A DNA stretch of 64,000 bases from Brevibacterium linens ATCC 9172 (GCF_900169165.1 NZ_FXYY01000005.1:1-64000), one strand, 5' to 3'. Positions 10,345-20,453 are shown, numbered from the stretch's first letter. Notes: generated by a model not told the origin, from the letters alone. Program-made: numbers and translations.

Positions 10345-11832
10345 ATGAGAGTCCAAATGCCCTCACCGCAGGAAAAAGTCGACGTCGTCTTGATCGGCGG
10401 CGGCATCATGAGCGCCACGCTGGGCGCCATGCTGACCGAACTTCAGCCCGAATGGGACATCCGTGTGTACGAGAAGCTCGACTATGTGGCCACCGAGAGC
10501 TCGGATCCCTGGAACAATGCCGGCACCGGCCACGCCGCACTCTGCGAACTCAACTACACCCCCGAGGACTCCAACGGTCAGATCGACCTGGAGAAGGCCT
10601 CGAACATCAACCAGCAGTTCCACCACTCGCGCCAGTACTGGTCGCACCTCGTCGACACCGGTGTCATCACCGACCCGAAATCCTTCATCAACCCCATCGC
10701 CCACGTCAGCTACGGCCGCGGCGACAAGGGCCGTGACTACATCAAGAACCGCTACGAGACGATGGTGCGCAACCCGCTGTTCGCGGACATGGAGTACACC
10801 GACGACCCGGCGACTCAGGCCGACTGGCTGCCGCTGATGTTCGACGGCCGCGGACCGGGACAGGTCAACGGCATCTCGCGGATCAAGAAGGGCACTGACG
10901 TCGACTTCGGCTCTCTGTCGACTCAGCTGCTCAGCTACATCGCCGACAAGGGCGCGACCGTGCGCACCAGCCACCAGGTCACCGATCTGCAGCGCTCCTC
11001 CGACGGATGGACTCTCACCGTCAAGGACCTGCTCTCGCACGAGACCCACCAGGTGGGCGCGAAGTTCGTCTTCGTCGGTGCCGGCGGCGGCGCGCTGCCG
11101 CTGCTGCAGAAGTCCGGCATCCCCGAGGGACGCGGCTACGGCGGCTTCCCGGTCTCCGGAATCTTCCTGCGCACCGGCAATGAGGATCTCGTCGCCCGCC
11201 ACCAGGCGAAGGTCTACGGCCAGGCGGCACAGGGTGCTCCCCCGATGTCCGTGCCGCACCTCGACACCCGTGTCGTCGACGGCAAGGACTACCTGATGTT
11301 CGGCCCCTACGCCGGCTTCTCGCCGAAGTTCCTCAAGAAGGGACGCTTCACCGACCTGCCGTTCTCCGTGCGCGGGAACAACCTCGCCACGATGCTCAAC
11401 GTCGCCAAGGACAACACGGATCTAGTCACCTACCTCCTCGGCGAGCTGGCTGCGACGAAGAAGGCGCGCTTCGAGGCGATGAACCAGTTCATCCCGAACA
11501 TCGACCCATCCGACTGGGAGTTCATCCAGGCCGGTCAGCGCGTGCAGGTGATGAAGAAGGGTCCGAAGAAGGGCGGTGTGCTCCAGTTCGGCACCGAGCT
11601 CATCTCATCGGCCGACGGTTCGATCGCCGCTCTCCTCGGCGCCTCGCCGGGTGCCTCGACGGCGGTGCCGATCATGATCGAACTGCTCAAGACCTGCTTC
11701 CCGCGTGAGTACGCGGGCTGGGAGAAGAGCTTCAAGAACATGATCCCGTCGCTCGGCCGCGACCTCGTCGACGACGAGACGCTGCTCAAGGAGGTCTCCG
11801 AATACACCTCGCGGACGCTGCAGCTCATCTGA
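10345..11832 (+). CDS. mqo: Malate:quinone oxidoreductase
   Basis: The 495-residue membrane-associated FAD enzyme oxidises malate to oxaloacetate and passes electrons to quinone. The N-terminal dinucleotide fold VVLIGGGIMSATLG, the segment SSDPWNNAGTGHAALCELNYTP and the C-terminal GASPGAST are characteristic of Mqo. Length is normal (about 490-500). Two ATG codons, 10345 and 10357, are possible; the second has AGGAA about 11 nt upstream. The gene is divergent from the aminotransferase with about 200 bp between and is followed by a strong terminator. In this window it could also reoxidise malate formed during glyoxylate use. Confidence 0.95.
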   Translation: MRVQMPSPQEKVDVVLIGGGIMSATLGAMLTELQPEWDIRVYEKLDYVATESSDPWNNAGTGHAALCELNYTPEDSNGQIDLEKASNINQQFHHSRQYWSHLVDTGVITDPKSFINPIAHVSYGRGDKGRDYIKNRYETMVRNPLFADMEYTDDPATQADWLPLMFDGRGPGQVNGISRIKKGTDVDFGSLSTQLLSYIADKGATVRTSHQVTDLQRSSDGWTLTVKDLLSHETHQVGAKFVFVGAGGGALPLLQKSGIPEGRGYGGFPVSGIFLRTGNEDLVARHQAKVYGQAAQGAPPMSVPHLDTRVVDGKDYLMFGPYAGFSPKFLKKGRFTDLPFSVRGNNLATMLNVAKDNTDLVTYLLGELAATKKARFEAMNQFIPNIDPSDWEFIQAGQRVQVMKKGPKKGGVLQFGTELISSADGSIAALLGASPGASTAVPIMIELLKTCFPREYAGWEKSFKNMIPSLGRDLVDDETLLKEVSEYTSRTLQLI

Positions 11833-11864
11833 CACTGGGCTTCATCTGACACAGCGCAGGCGAG

Positions 11865-11904
11865 AGAAGCGGCCTGCCGGAATCACTTCCGGCAGGCCGC
11901 TTCT
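11865..11904. terminator. Terminator between mqo and allE
   Basis: Perfect 16-bp arms (11865-11880 and 11889-11904) with an 8-nt loop are followed by TTGTGT. The hairpin lies after mqo and before the convergent allE end, so it could work on both strands. Confidence 0.75.
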
Positions 11905-11917
11905 TGTGTCAGGCCAG

Positions 11918-11962
11918 GTCCCTCAGCAGGGCCTCAGGCTAAGTCCCTCAGCAGGGCCTCAG
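11918..11962. repeat. Tandem 20-bp duplication covering the allE stop codon
   Basis: The 20-bp unit beginning GTCCCTCAGCAGG occurs at 11918-11937 and 11943-11962 with a 25-bp period. The right copy contains the allE stop codon, so the gene's last bases have been duplicated just past its end. Confidence 0.7.
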
Positions 11963-12783
11963 AGCTCGACTTGGCGGTTGACGTCCTTGTAGAGCAGGTA
12001 GCGGAAGCGTCCGGGCCCGCCGGCGTAGCAGGCCTGCGGGCAGAAGGCGCGCATGGAGATGAAGTCACCCTCCTGCACCTCGACCCAGTCGCCGTTGAGA
12101 CGGTAGACGGCCTTGCCCTCGAGCACGTAGAGGCCGTGCTCCATCTCGTGCGTCTCCTCGAACGGGATGACCGCTCCGGCCTCGAACGTGACGATGTTGA
12201 CGTGCATGTCATAGGCGAGATCGTCCGGGTCGAGCGGACGGGTCGTGCGCCAGCGCCCGTCGGTGCCGGGCATCGGCGAGGGCTCGACATCGGCTTCGTT
12301 GCCGAACTTCGCCTCCGGGGTCAGCCCGGCCACGGGCTGGTAGCGTTTGCGCACCCAATGGAAGCGGGCCGCCTCGGTGCCGGTGGACTTCGCCGACCAC
12401 GTCGATCCGGCGGGCAGGAACGCGAACCCTCCCGGGGTCAGCGTGTGCGCGGTGCCCTCATGGGTGACCTCGAGCGTTCCCGCCATGACGAAGAGGAACC
12501 CCTCGACCTCGGGCTGCGGTTCCGGCTTCTCGGAGCCGCCTCCGGGGGCGACTTCGAGGATCGTCTGCGAGAACGTCACCGCTCCCCCGGCCACGGGCTT
12601 GCTCAGCACCCACGACCGGGTCCCGGTCCATTCGGGCAGATTCGAGGTGACGATGTCGCGCAGCACTCCGCGCGGGATGACCGTATAGGCCTCGGTGACG
12701 AGCGCGCGGTCGGTGAGCAGATCGGACTGCGGCGGGTGTCCGCCGGTCGGGGCCCAGTAGGTGTACGGGTCGGTCGTCGTCAT
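11959..12783 (-). CDS. allE: (S)-ureidoglycine aminohydrolase
   Basis: The 274-residue bicupin converts (S)-ureidoglycine to (S)-ureidoglycolate and ammonia, a late step of allantoin breakdown. The second cupin carries the Mn-binding signature THEMEHGLYVLEG, and the C-terminal YKDVNRQ is characteristic of the AllE/UGlyAH group. Length is as expected. It is the last gene of a minus-strand run behind malic enzyme and DUF6986, 34 nt after the latter. ATG at 12783 is preceded by a GGAG-type site. Allantoate amidohydrolase and a ureidoglycolate enzyme, which would flank it in the pathway, are not in this window. Confidence 0.9.
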   Translation of the reverse strand: MTTTDPYTYWAPTGGHPPQSDLLTDRALVTEAYTVIPRGVLRDIVTSNLPEWTGTRSWVLSKPVAGGAVTFSQTILEVAPGGGSEKPEPQPEVEGFLFVMAGTLEVTHEGTAHTLTPGGFAFLPAGSTWSAKSTGTEAARFHWVRKRYQPVAGLTPEAKFGNEADVEPSPMPGTDGRWRTTRPLDPDDLAYDMHVNIVTFEAGAVIPFEETHEMEHGLYVLEGKAVYRLNGDWVEVQEGDFISMRAFCPQACYAGGPGRFRYLLYKDVNRQVEL

Positions 12784-12817
12784 GGGCGGGGTCTCCTTCG
12801 GTCGGTGGTCAGTGCGC

Positions 12818-14131
12818 TCAGTCGAGCAAGCCGGTGCGGGCGAGCTGCCCGAGCTGGGTGAGGCTGAGGTTCGTCCGCGAGGTCACGAACTCCTCGGTGT
12901 GGGCTCCGCAGACGAGCCCCCGATCGAGGTAGCGGGCGAGCGCCTTCGCGGTGGCGGGTTCGTCGAGGACCGTCGAATCCGCCTTGAACACATAGTCGTG
13001 CAGGCGCTGCGCCGCCCGGGCCCCGCCTTCGCGGTAGAAGGCGAAGGTCGCCAGGAACCGGGTCGGCAGCTGGTGCGGGTGCAGGTCCCAGCCCTGGTAG
13101 ATCCCCCGCTTGAGGTGGCGGCGGACGAGGCCGGCGTGCAGCGCCCAACCGTGGTGGACCTCTGCAGGCTCGCCGAGCGGGAGGATGTTCGTCGACCCGT
13201 CGGAGAGGTGGACTCCGGTGCCGGCGACGGCGAGCATCATCTGGTTCTTCGCGAAGTCCGCAACCGGATGGTCCATCGCCTGGTAGGCCGCGGCCACGCC
13301 CAGCGACGCCGAATAGTCATAGGTTCCGTAGTGCAGCGAGGTCACGCGCCCGGCCCCCGCCTGCAGTGCCGTCGCCAGGGGCACGGTGCCGTCGGCGGCG
13401 AGGACGATCTGCGGAGTCTCGACCTGAATCTCGAAGGTGATCGTCCCCTCGCCGAGGCGGTGCTCGGCTTCCAGCGCACGCGCGGCGAGCACCATCGCCC
13501 TCACCTGGTCGACGGTGCTGACCTTCGGAAGGGTGAGCACGAGGTTGTCCGGCAGACTGCCGCCGGTCTTGATGAGCTCGGTCAGGAACAGGTCGAGGGT
13601 GCGCAGACCGCGTTCCCGGGTGGCCTTCTCCAGGCATTTGAAGCGGATGCCGACGAAGCCGGGGGCTCCCCTCTCGGTGCGTCCGGCCACCGCATCGCGG
13701 GCGGCCTGGACGACCCACCGGTCCTCGGTCTCATCGCCCTGGTCGCCGAAACCGTCTTCGAAATCCAAGCGCAGGTCCTCGATCGGCTCACGTTCGAGCT
13801 TCGCGGTGACCGCCTCGGCGAGGAGTTCGGCCTCTCGTGCCACCTGATGGATGCTGGCCACCTGGCCGGGGATCGCGGGCCCGGATTCCTTCCGGGCGGC
13901 GGTGATGACACGTTCGGCCAGCTGCAGCATTCCGCCGTGGGCCTCGACGCATTCGAGCGCCTGCTGACCCCACTGGTACGGCAGGTCCGCACTCGTGCGG
14001 TGTCCGGGCACGTACACGGTGTGCACGGGCTGTCGGACGTCGCGATCTCCCGGATACGCGGTCGCCAGAAGCTCGTCTGTGTCCCCCAGCAGTGAGTCGA
14101 TATCGGCCAGTGTTGATCGTTCCACTTTCAT
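12818..14131 (-). CDS. DUF6986 protein, HpcH/CitE-like aldolase/lyase fold (often called phosphoenolpyruvate kinase)
   Basis: The 437-residue protein matches the family now called DUF6986, distantly related to the citrate lyase beta, malyl-CoA lyase and malate synthase TIM barrels. The Mg-ligand motifs of that superfamily are visible as LRLDFEDGFGD (about residue 120-130) and FEIQVETPQIV, and a segment HYGTYDYS resembles the Trp-Asp-Tyr region of malate synthases. The old name phosphoenolpyruvate kinase has no support here. It lies between malic enzyme and ureidoglycine aminohydrolase in what looks like one operon, which ties it to glyoxylate use. A malate synthase-like or malyl-CoA lyase-like reaction is plausible but unproven. 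Confidence 0.72.
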   Translation of the reverse strand: MKVERSTLADIDSLLGDTDELLATAYPGDRDVRQPVHTVYVPGHRTSADLPYQWGQQALECVEAHGGMLQLAERVITAARKESGPAIPGQVASIHQVAREAELLAEAVTAKLEREPIEDLRLDFEDGFGDQGDETEDRWVVQAARDAVAGRTERGAPGFVGIRFKCLEKATRERGLRTLDLFLTELIKTGGSLPDNLVLTLPKVSTVDQVRAMVLAARALEAEHRLGEGTITFEIQVETPQIVLAADGTVPLATALQAGAGRVTSLHYGTYDYSASLGVAAAYQAMDHPVADFAKNQMMLAVAGTGVHLSDGSTNILPLGEPAEVHHGWALHAGLVRRHLKRGIYQGWDLHPHQLPTRFLATFAFYREGGARAAQRLHDYVFKADSTVLDEPATAKALARYLDRGLVCGAHTEEFVTSRTNLSLTQLGQLARTGLLD

Positions 14132-14231
14132 ATTCTCTTTCTCTGCACGGGGTTCGACGGCGAGGCGGCAATGCCCGGCTCGGCCTCATTGTCTCTCATT
14201 CACCACCGCCTGGCACGTAAGGCTCTCCGGG

Positions 14232-15614
14232 TCATCGGGACGAGACGTGGGCGACCGCCTCGGCGACCTTCTTCGCCACCTCCGGGTCGAAGACCGAGGG
14301 GATGACGTAGCCGGGGTGGAGTTCGTCCTCGGGGATGCACGAGGCGATGGCATCGGCGGCGGCGACCATGATGTTCTCGTCGACGTCGCGGGCTTCGGCA
14401 TCGAGGAGGCCGCGGAAGATCCCGGGGAACGCGAGCACGTTGTTGATCTGGTTCGGGAAGTCGCTGCGGCCGGTGGCCACGACGGCGGCGTGCTTCGCCG
14501 CCTCGGCGGGGTCGACCTCGGGGTCGGGATTGGCCATGGCGAAGACCAGCGCGTCCGTGTTCATGGCCGCGATATCGTCCCCGTTCAGCACGTTCGGGGC
14601 GGAGACGCCGATGAATGCGTCGGCACCGACGACGGCTTCCTTCAGCGTGCCGGAGAAGCCCTCGGGGTTCGTGTTCGCCTGCAGCCACCTCTTGTGGTCG
14701 GTGTCGACGGTCGAATCCGGGCCGATCGCTCCGTCCCGGCCGCAGGCGATGATGTTCGTGGCTCCGGCGACCTGGAGGAGGCGGATGATGGCGTTGCCGG
14801 CCGCGCCGACTCCCGAGACGACGATGCGCAGGTCCTCGAGCTTCTTGCCCACGACCTTGAGTGCGTTCTTCAGCGCGGCCAGGGTGACGACGCCGGTGCC
14901 GTGCTGGTCATCGTGGAAGACGGGGATGTCGAGTTCCTCGCGCAGCCGGGCCTCGATCTCGAAGCAGCGCGGGGCCGCGATGTCCTCGAGGTTGATTCCG
15001 CCGTAGGCCGGGGCGAGGGCCTTGCAGATGGAGATGATCTCCTCGGTGTCCTTCGTATCGAGGGCCACCGGCCAGGCGTCGACGTCGGCGAACTGCTTGA
15101 ACAGCACGGCCTTGCCCTCCATCACCGGCATGGCCGCTTCGGGACCGATATCGCCGAGACCGAGCACCGCGGTGCCGTCGGTGACCACGGCGACGGTGTT
15201 GCGTTTGATCGTCAGCCGGCGGGCATCCTCTTTGTTCTCAGCGATCGCCTTGCACACGCGGGCCACGCCCGGGGTGTAGGCGCGGGAGAGGTCGTCACGG
15301 TTGCGCAGCGGCACCTTCGGGGCAGATTCGAGCTTGCCGCCGAGGTGGAGGAGGAAGGTCCGGTCAGAGACCTTGCCGACCTCCACGCCGTCCAGAGCAT
15401 TGAGCGCAGCGGAGACCTCGTCGGCATGGGCGACATCTCGGGTATCGGCGCTGACGTCGATGATGACCGAATGCGGTGCGGATTCGACGACGTCGAGGGC
15501 GGTGACCGACGCACCGGTGGCGGCGGCCGCGGCGACGAGGTCGGAGGTCGAGGCCTGACCGACCTCGGTGCCGACGCGCAGAGTGATGGAGTATCCGGGG
15601 CTGGTGGCGACCAT
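14232..15614 (-). CDS. Malic enzyme with N-terminal ACT domain
   Basis: The 460-residue enzyme oxidatively decarboxylates malate to pyruvate. Residues about 5-85 form an ACT-type regulatory domain; the malic enzyme N-terminal domain follows with [10 protein letters not shown], the Tyr/Lys catalytic region, [12 protein letters not shown], and the Rossmann motif GVGAAGNAI. It lacks the phosphotransacetylase tail of large MaeB proteins. ATG at 15614 is preferred because AAGGAGG lies 9 nt upstream; a TTG at 15620 would be too close. It heads a probable operon with DUF6986 and allE, and is divergent from the iclR gene, whose product may control it through motifs at 15640-15721. Cofactor preference (NAD or NADP) cannot be read safely. 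Confidence 0.9.
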   Translation of the reverse strand: MVATSPGYSITLRVGTEVGQASTSDLVAAAAATGASVTALDVVESAPHSVIIDVSADTRDVAHADEVSAALNALDGVEVGKVSDRTFLLHLGGKLESAPKVPLRNRDDLSRAYTPGVARVCKAIAENKEDARRLTIKRNTVAVVTDGTAVLGLGDIGPEAAMPVMEGKAVLFKQFADVDAWPVALDTKDTEEIISICKALAPAYGGINLEDIAAPRCFEIEARLREELDIPVFHDDQHGTGVVTLAALKNALKVVGKKLEDLRIVVSGVGAAGNAIIRLLQVAGATNIIACGRDGAIGPDSTVDTDHKRWLQANTNPEGFSGTLKEAVVGADAFIGVSAPNVLNGDDIAAMNTDALVFAMANPDPEVDPAEAAKHAAVVATGRSDFPNQINNVLAFPGIFRGLLDAEARDVDENIMVAAADAIASCIPEDELHPGYVIPSVFDPEVAKKVAEAVAHVSSR

Positions 15615-15639
15615 GGGCAATATCCTCCTTGATATCGAG

Positions 15640-15721
15640 TTTCCGTATTATGGACAATAACTTTTGCCTAGCGGAAATTCTAGTTGGTGTCAGTGAATTC
15701 GGAAAGTTTCTTCCATTTGAG
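15640..15721. promoter_or_regulatory. Candidate IclR operators between malic enzyme and iclR
   Basis: Two motifs in this 161-bp divergent spacer recur at 21381-21409 in front of the OHCU/glycerate kinase pair. TTCCGTATTATGGACAAT (15641-15658) matches TTCCGTATGGTGGATACT. GGAAAGTTTCTTCC (15701-15714) matches GGAAACTTTCTTCC. The recurrence at two ureide promoters and the adjacent iclR gene suggest operators. Confidence 0.5.
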
Positions 15722-15775
15722 GACTAGACTGAACGCAGTTTCACTGCCGAGACTCCCACAGATTAAGGAACATCG

Positions 15776-16555
15776 ATGAGCAGCAAGGACACCCCGGCGA
15801 TCCGCCAGTCCAAGGGCGGCGTACAGTCCGTCGAACGTGCATTCGGACTGCTGGAGTGCATTGCGAACTCCGCGGGCTCGGCAACGCTGAGCCATATCGC
15901 CGCGGACGTCAATCTGCCGCTGCCGACGATCCACCGTCTGCTCAACACCCTGGTCAACCTCGGTGTGGTCCGGCAGCTGCCCGATCGCGGCTATGCGCTC
16001 GGACCCGGGCTGGTCCGCCTCGGCGATATCGCCGGCTCGCAGCTCGGCGCGATTGCGCGGCCCTATCTGCGCGAGCTCGTCGCCGAACTCGGGGAGTCGG
16101 CGAATGTGGCAACGATAGACGGAGACATGGTCGTCTACGTCGATCAGGTCGCGTCGGATCGACAGATGAGGATGTTCACCGAGGTGGGACGCCGTGCCCA
16201 TATGCACGCCACCGGGGTCGGAAAGGCCATCCTCGCGGGCCTCGACTCCGAGCAGGTGAGGCATATCGCGACCACCGCGGGCATGCCCACCCCCACGGAA
16301 TACAGCATCGGCACGATCGAGGAGCTCGAGGCCGAGCTCGAGCGCATCCGCGAACGCGGCTATGCCATCGACGAACAGGAGCAGGAGCTCGGAGTGCGCT
16401 GCTTCGCCATGGCCATCCCCGACTCCCCCGCTCCCTTGGCGATCTCCGTATCGGGGCCGATCAGCCGCGTCGACCAGTCGTTCGCCGATCGCGCGGTCCC
16501 GCTGCTCAAAGACGCGGCCGCCCGCATCTCCGCAGAGATGCAGAGCGGCCGCTGA
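15776..16555 (+). CDS. IclR family regulator, probably of ureide/glyoxylate genes
   Basis: The 259-residue protein has the IclR layout: an N-terminal winged helix-turn-helix (about 14-75, LSHIAADVNLPLPTIHRLL) and a GAF-like ligand domain (about 85-255) with HATGVGKAI and the C-terminal VSGP. AllR-type IclR proteins sense allantoin or glyoxylate, and the position divergent from malic enzyme within the ureide region fits such a role. ATG at 15776 has AAGGA 6-7 nt upstream. The gene ends 19 nt before the convergent aceE end. Target and effector are inferred from context. Confidence 0.87.
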   Translation: MSSKDTPAIRQSKGGVQSVERAFGLLECIANSAGSATLSHIAADVNLPLPTIHRLLNTLVNLGVVRQLPDRGYALGPGLVRLGDIAGSQLGAIARPYLRELVAELGESANVATIDGDMVVYVDQVASDRQMRMFTEVGRRAHMHATGVGKAILAGLDSEQVRHIATTAGMPTPTEYSIGTIEELEAELERIRERGYAIDEQEQELGVRCFAMAIPDSPAPLAISVSGPISRVDQSFADRAVPLLKDAAARISAEMQSGR

Positions 16556-16574
16556 CTTCAGTTCTCCGATCGGG

Positions 16575-19319
16575 TCAGGAGTCTCCGCCGGCCGTTCCCG
16601 AAGTGCCGGCGTTGACGTCGTTCAGACGATAACGTCGAGCCGCCTCGGCGGGGGTGGATCCGTCGATCTCACCGCGCTTGGCAAGCAGCTGCAGGGTGCG
16701 CACGACCATCGAGTGCGCGTCGATCTTGAAGTGCCGGCGAGCGGCGGCACGGGTATCGGAGAAGCCGAACCCGTCGGCGCCCAGCGTCGCGAAATCGTGC
16801 TCGAGGTACGGCCGGATCAGGTCCGGCTGGGTCGAGTCGAAATCGCTCGTGGCCACGATCGGTCCCGGCTGGCCCTCCAGCTTCTGCCGCACGTACGGCA
16901 CGCGGTCGGCCGCCTCGGTGCCGCCTGCAGCGTTGAGTTCCGCGGCTTCGCATTCGAGGCCGTCGCGGCGCAGCTGGGCCCACGAGGTCACCGACCATAC
17001 GGCGGCGTCGACGCCCCAGTCGGCTGAGAGCAGCTCCCGGGCTTCGAGCGCCCAGGGCACTGCCACGCCGGAGGCGAGCAGCTGCGCTTGCGGACGGTCG
17101 CCTCCGGCCGCCTCGGCGACGCGGTGGATGCCCTTGAGGATGCCCTCGACGTCGACGTCGTCCGGTTCGGCCGGCTGGAGCATCGGCTCGTTGTACACGG
17201 TGAGGTAGTACATGACGTTGCGCTCGTCCTCGCCGAGGTCGTGCTCGCCGTACATGCGATGCAGACCGTCGCGGACGATGTGCCCGATCTCGTAGCCGAA
17301 GGCCGGATCATAGGCGCGCACGGCCGGGTTCGTGGCCGCGAGCACCGGGGAATGGCCGTCGGCGTGCTGCAGGCCCTCGCCGGTCAGGGTCGTCCGGCCG
17401 GCGGTGGCGCCGATGATGAACCCGCGGGTCATCTGGTCGCCGGCGGCCCAGAAGGCGTCGCCGGTGCGCTGGAAACCGAACATCGAGTAGAACACGTAGA
17501 CCGGGATCATCGGTTCGCCGTGGGTCGAGTACGCGGTACCCGCAGCGGTGAATCCGGCGGCGGCACCGGCCTCGTTGATGCCCACGTGGAGGAGCTGACC
17601 GCTGGTGGCCTCCTTGTAGGAGAGGAACATCTCGCGGTCGACGGCGAGGTAGTTCTGCCCGTTCGGGTTGTAGATCTTCGCGGTCGGGAAGAACGCGTCG
17701 ATGCCGAAGGTGCGGGCCTCATCGGGGATGATCGGCACGATCCGCTCGCCCAGCCCCTTCTCTCGCATGAGGTCCTTGAGCAGCCGGACGAAGGCCATCG
17801 TCGAGGCGGCCATCTGCTGGCCCGAGCCCTTCTTCGTCTGCGCGAACGCCTTGTCACTCGGTGCGGGCAGGGTGATCCGATTGTTCTCCGGCTTCCGCGC
17901 CGGCAGGAATCCGCCGAGCTGACGCCGGCGGTCGAGCATGTACTGGATCTCCTCGGAGTCCTTGCCCGGGTGATAGTAGGGCACGGCATACGGATCCTCG
18001 TCGATGACCTTATCGCTGATCGGGATGTCCATCCGATCGCGGAAGGCCTTGACGTCGTCGGCGGTGAACTTCTTCATCTGGTGGGTGGCGTTGCGGGACT
18101 CGAACGTCGTGCCCAGACCGTAGCCTTTGACGGTCTGCACGAGGATGACGGTGGGCTTGCCCTTGGTGTTCACGGCCTTCTGGTAGGCGGCGAAGACCTT
18201 GTGATAGTCGTGGCCGCCGCGCTTGAGGTTCCAGATGTCGTCATCGGACAGGTGGTCGACGAGGCCCTTCGTCGCAGGGGTGCGGCCGAAGAAGTTGTCG
18301 CGGATGAATCCGCCGGATTCGGCCTTGAACGTCTGGTAGTCCCCGTCGAGGGTCTCGTTCATGATCTTCACGAGGTCGCCGGTGCGGTCGGCGGCCAGCA
18401 GGTCATCCCATTCGCGGCCCCACAGGACCTTGATGACGTCCCACCCGGCGCCGGTGAAGGTCGCCTCGAGCTCCTGGACGATCTTGCCGTTGCCGCGCAC
18501 GGGTCCGTCGAGGCGCTGGAGGTTGCAGTTGATGACGAAGGTGAGGTTGTCGAGGCCTTCGTTGGCGGCCAGCTGCAGGGCGCCGCGCGATTCGGGTTCG
18601 TCCATCTCACCGTCGCCGAGGAACGCCCACACCCGCTGATCCGAGGTGTCGGAGATGCCGCGGTTGTGGAGGTAGCGGTTCATCTGCGCCTGATAGATCG
18701 CGTTGATCGGGCCCAGCCCCATCGACACGGTCGGGAACTGCCAGAACTCCGGCATCAGCCGCGGGTGCGGATACGAGCTCAGTCCGTGCGGGGCGCGAGA
18801 GACCTCCTGGCGGAACCCGTCGAGGTCAGCCTCGGACAGGCGGCCTTCGAGGAACGCCCTGGCGTACATCCCCGGTGAGGCATGGCCCTGGAAGAAGACC
18901 TGGTCGCCGCCGCCGGGATGGTCCTGGCCGCGGAAGAAGTTGTTGAAACCGATTTCGTAGAGTGTCGCGGCGCCGGCGTAGGTGGAGATGTGTCCGCCCA
19001 CGGAGATCTCGGGCCGCTGCGCCCGGTGGACGAGCATGGCGGCGTTCCAGCGCAGCCATTTTCGGAAGCGACGTTCGACCTTCTCCTCACCCGGATAGAA
19101 GGGCTCCTGGTCGACGGGGATGGTGTTGACGTAGTCAGTGGTGGTGACCTTGGGCTGGGCGACGGAGTTCGTGGCCGCGCGTGCACGCAGCGCCTCCATG
19201 ATCTCGGCCGCGCGCTGGGTTCCGCGCGCGTCGACGAGCCCTTCCCAGGACTCGATCCATTCATCGACCTCTTCGTCGGTGATTCCCCTCGGACTCGCCG
19301 AGGTTGTGTCCTGTGTCAT
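16575..19319 (-). CDS. aceE: Pyruvate dehydrogenase E1 component, homodimeric type
   Basis: The 914-residue enzyme is the thiamine diphosphate-dependent E1 of the pyruvate dehydrogenase complex. The ThDP motif [10 protein letters not shown] through [11 protein letters not shown] is visible, as are [13 protein letters not shown] and the C-terminal [15 protein letters not shown] region. Length fits actinobacterial AceE (about 910-930). ATG at 19319 follows GAAGGA. E2 and E3 genes are not adjacent. Lying 95 nt downstream of uricase in a purine-degradation region is unusual for aceE and may reflect a link to pyruvate formed from ureide carbon. Confidence 0.95.
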   Translation of the reverse strand: MTQDTTSASPRGITDEEVDEWIESWEGLVDARGTQRAAEIMEALRARAATNSVAQPKVTTTDYVNTIPVDQEPFYPGEEKVERRFRKWLRWNAAMLVHRAQRPEISVGGHISTYAGAATLYEIGFNNFFRGQDHPGGGDQVFFQGHASPGMYARAFLEGRLSEADLDGFRQEVSRAPHGLSSYPHPRLMPEFWQFPTVSMGLGPINAIYQAQMNRYLHNRGISDTSDQRVWAFLGDGEMDEPESRGALQLAANEGLDNLTFVINCNLQRLDGPVRGNGKIVQELEATFTGAGWDVIKVLWGREWDDLLAADRTGDLVKIMNETLDGDYQTFKAESGGFIRDNFFGRTPATKGLVDHLSDDDIWNLKRGGHDYHKVFAAYQKAVNTKGKPTVILVQTVKGYGLGTTFESRNATHQMKKFTADDVKAFRDRMDIPISDKVIDEDPYAVPYYHPGKDSEEIQYMLDRRRQLGGFLPARKPENNRITLPAPSDKAFAQTKKGSGQQMAASTMAFVRLLKDLMREKGLGERIVPIIPDEARTFGIDAFFPTAKIYNPNGQNYLAVDREMFLSYKEATSGQLLHVGINEAGAAAGFTAAGTAYSTHGEPMIPVYVFYSMFGFQRTGDAFWAAGDQMTRGFIIGATAGRTTLTGEGLQHADGHSPVLAATNPAVRAYDPAFGYEIGHIVRDGLHRMYGEHDLGEDERNVMYYLTVYNEPMLQPAEPDDVDVEGILKGIHRVAEAAGGDRPQAQLLASGVAVPWALEARELLSADWGVDAAVWSVTSWAQLRRDGLECEAAELNAAGGTEAADRVPYVRQKLEGQPGPIVATSDFDSTQPDLIRPYLEHDFATLGADGFGFSDTRAAARRHFKIDAHSMVVRTLQLLAKRGEIDGSTPAEAARRYRLNDVNAGTSGTAGGDS

Positions 19320-19343
19320 ATCGGGGTTTCCTTCTCACGGGGT

Positions 19344-19376
19344 CCGGGCTCCCGGAACAGTACCCCGGGAGCCCGG
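19344..19376. terminator. Hairpin between uricase and aceE
   Basis: Perfect 12-bp arms CCGGGCTCCCGG (19344-19355) and CCGGGAGCCCGG (19365-19376) enclose a 9-nt loop. There is no T tract. It may terminate the uricase operon or act as a 5' leader hairpin of aceE. Confidence 0.5.
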
Positions 19377-19414
19377 AGATGGAAAGTCCTGTCTCAGCAG
19401 GTGATGGTCAGGTC

Positions 19415-20299
19415 TCAGCAGAAGCCGGCGACCTGCGCCCACGCGTCCTTGTTCTCGTCGACGCCTTCACGGGTGAAGGTGGCTTCGATGAGGCCGTAGG
19501 GACGGTCGGCGACGATGAAGACCTCGTTCGGGTTCTCGAGCCCGAAACGGTCGATGTCATAGAGGAAGTGGTGTTTGTTCGGGCAGGAGAAGCGGATCTC
19601 GTCGATCTCCGGCACGGCCTCGATGACCTTCTCCCCCATCTGGTACAGCGTGTGCTGCAGGGCATGGGAGAAGTGGTCGGTGAATGAGTCGAGGATGATC
19701 TCCTTGACTTTCGTGTAGACGGCCTCGAAGTCGAGGTCGGTGGTGTTGTAGATCCATCGGGTGGCGATATCGGTGGCGAGGATCCGGTCGTCGGTCTCCG
19801 GCAGGGTCGTGTACTTGTCCTTCGGGTAGCCGACGAAGCCCGATTCCGTGGTCTTGAGCACGGTGAGCCCGTTGAAGCCGGAGATCAGCGTGTCCTTGTC
19901 GCCGTCGCGGGTGAAGACGACGGTGCGGACCTCGGGAGCGGACTTGAAGAACGAGTGCTTGTGGTCGTTGATCCGGTCCCAGCCGTATTCCTCGGCCTCC
20001 CAGCGACCGCCGGTGACCCAGTCGAAGCTCGAGGTGAAATGATCGGCCAGGCCCATGAGGAACTGTTCGGGCGAGCTCACGCCCAGCTCCTTGGCCTTCG
20101 CGAAGACCGTGTTCTTCTGGGTGTCGGTGGCGACGACGTGCTCGTTGTTGCCTTCGGTGTGCGCGGTCTCGAAATCGCCCCACAGCTGCGAGGTGACGTT
20201 GAGATCGCGGATCTCGTGGCGGTCGGTGTCGCGGTAGACCCGCATGAGTCGGTTCTCCGCCTTGCCGTACTGGTTCGATGTCAGTCGGACCTTGCTCAT
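19415..20299 (-). CDS. uox: Urate oxidase (uricase)
   Basis: The 294-residue cofactor-free oxidase converts urate to 5-hydroxyisourate. Typical uricase segments are visible: NQYGKAENRLMRVYRD at the start, VVATDTQKNTV with the catalytic Thr, SGFNGLTVLKTTESGF, and SCPNKHHFLYD. Length is normal. The ATG at 20299 has GGAGGAAG upstream; an open frame running further upstream lacks homology. It is the third gene after OHCU decarboxylase and HIU hydrolase, which together carry urate to (S)-allantoin; the space before it (20300-20453, 154 bp) shows no gene. Confidence 0.96.
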   Translation of the reverse strand: MSKVRLTSNQYGKAENRLMRVYRDTDRHEIRDLNVTSQLWGDFETAHTEGNNEHVVATDTQKNTVFAKAKELGVSSPEQFLMGLADHFTSSFDWVTGGRWEAEEYGWDRINDHKHSFFKSAPEVRTVVFTRDGDKDTLISGFNGLTVLKTTESGFVGYPKDKYTTLPETDDRILATDIATRWIYNTTDLDFEAVYTKVKEIILDSFTDHFSHALQHTLYQMGEKVIEAVPEIDEIRFSCPNKHHFLYDIDRFGLENPNEVFIVADRPYGLIEATFTREGVDENKDAWAQVAGFC

Positions 20300-20453
20300 T
20301 TTCTTCCTCCAGTTCGTCGGCGTGCGGCCCTGCGCACGCCGTGACCATTCGATTGGCGAGGCCTGCCGGCAGTTCCCGGTCGGCTTCGGCGGTTTGTTGA
20401 GGATGCGATCCTGCAGGGGGCCTGCTTCCCCTGTGAGCGGTTGTGGGCGCGGC

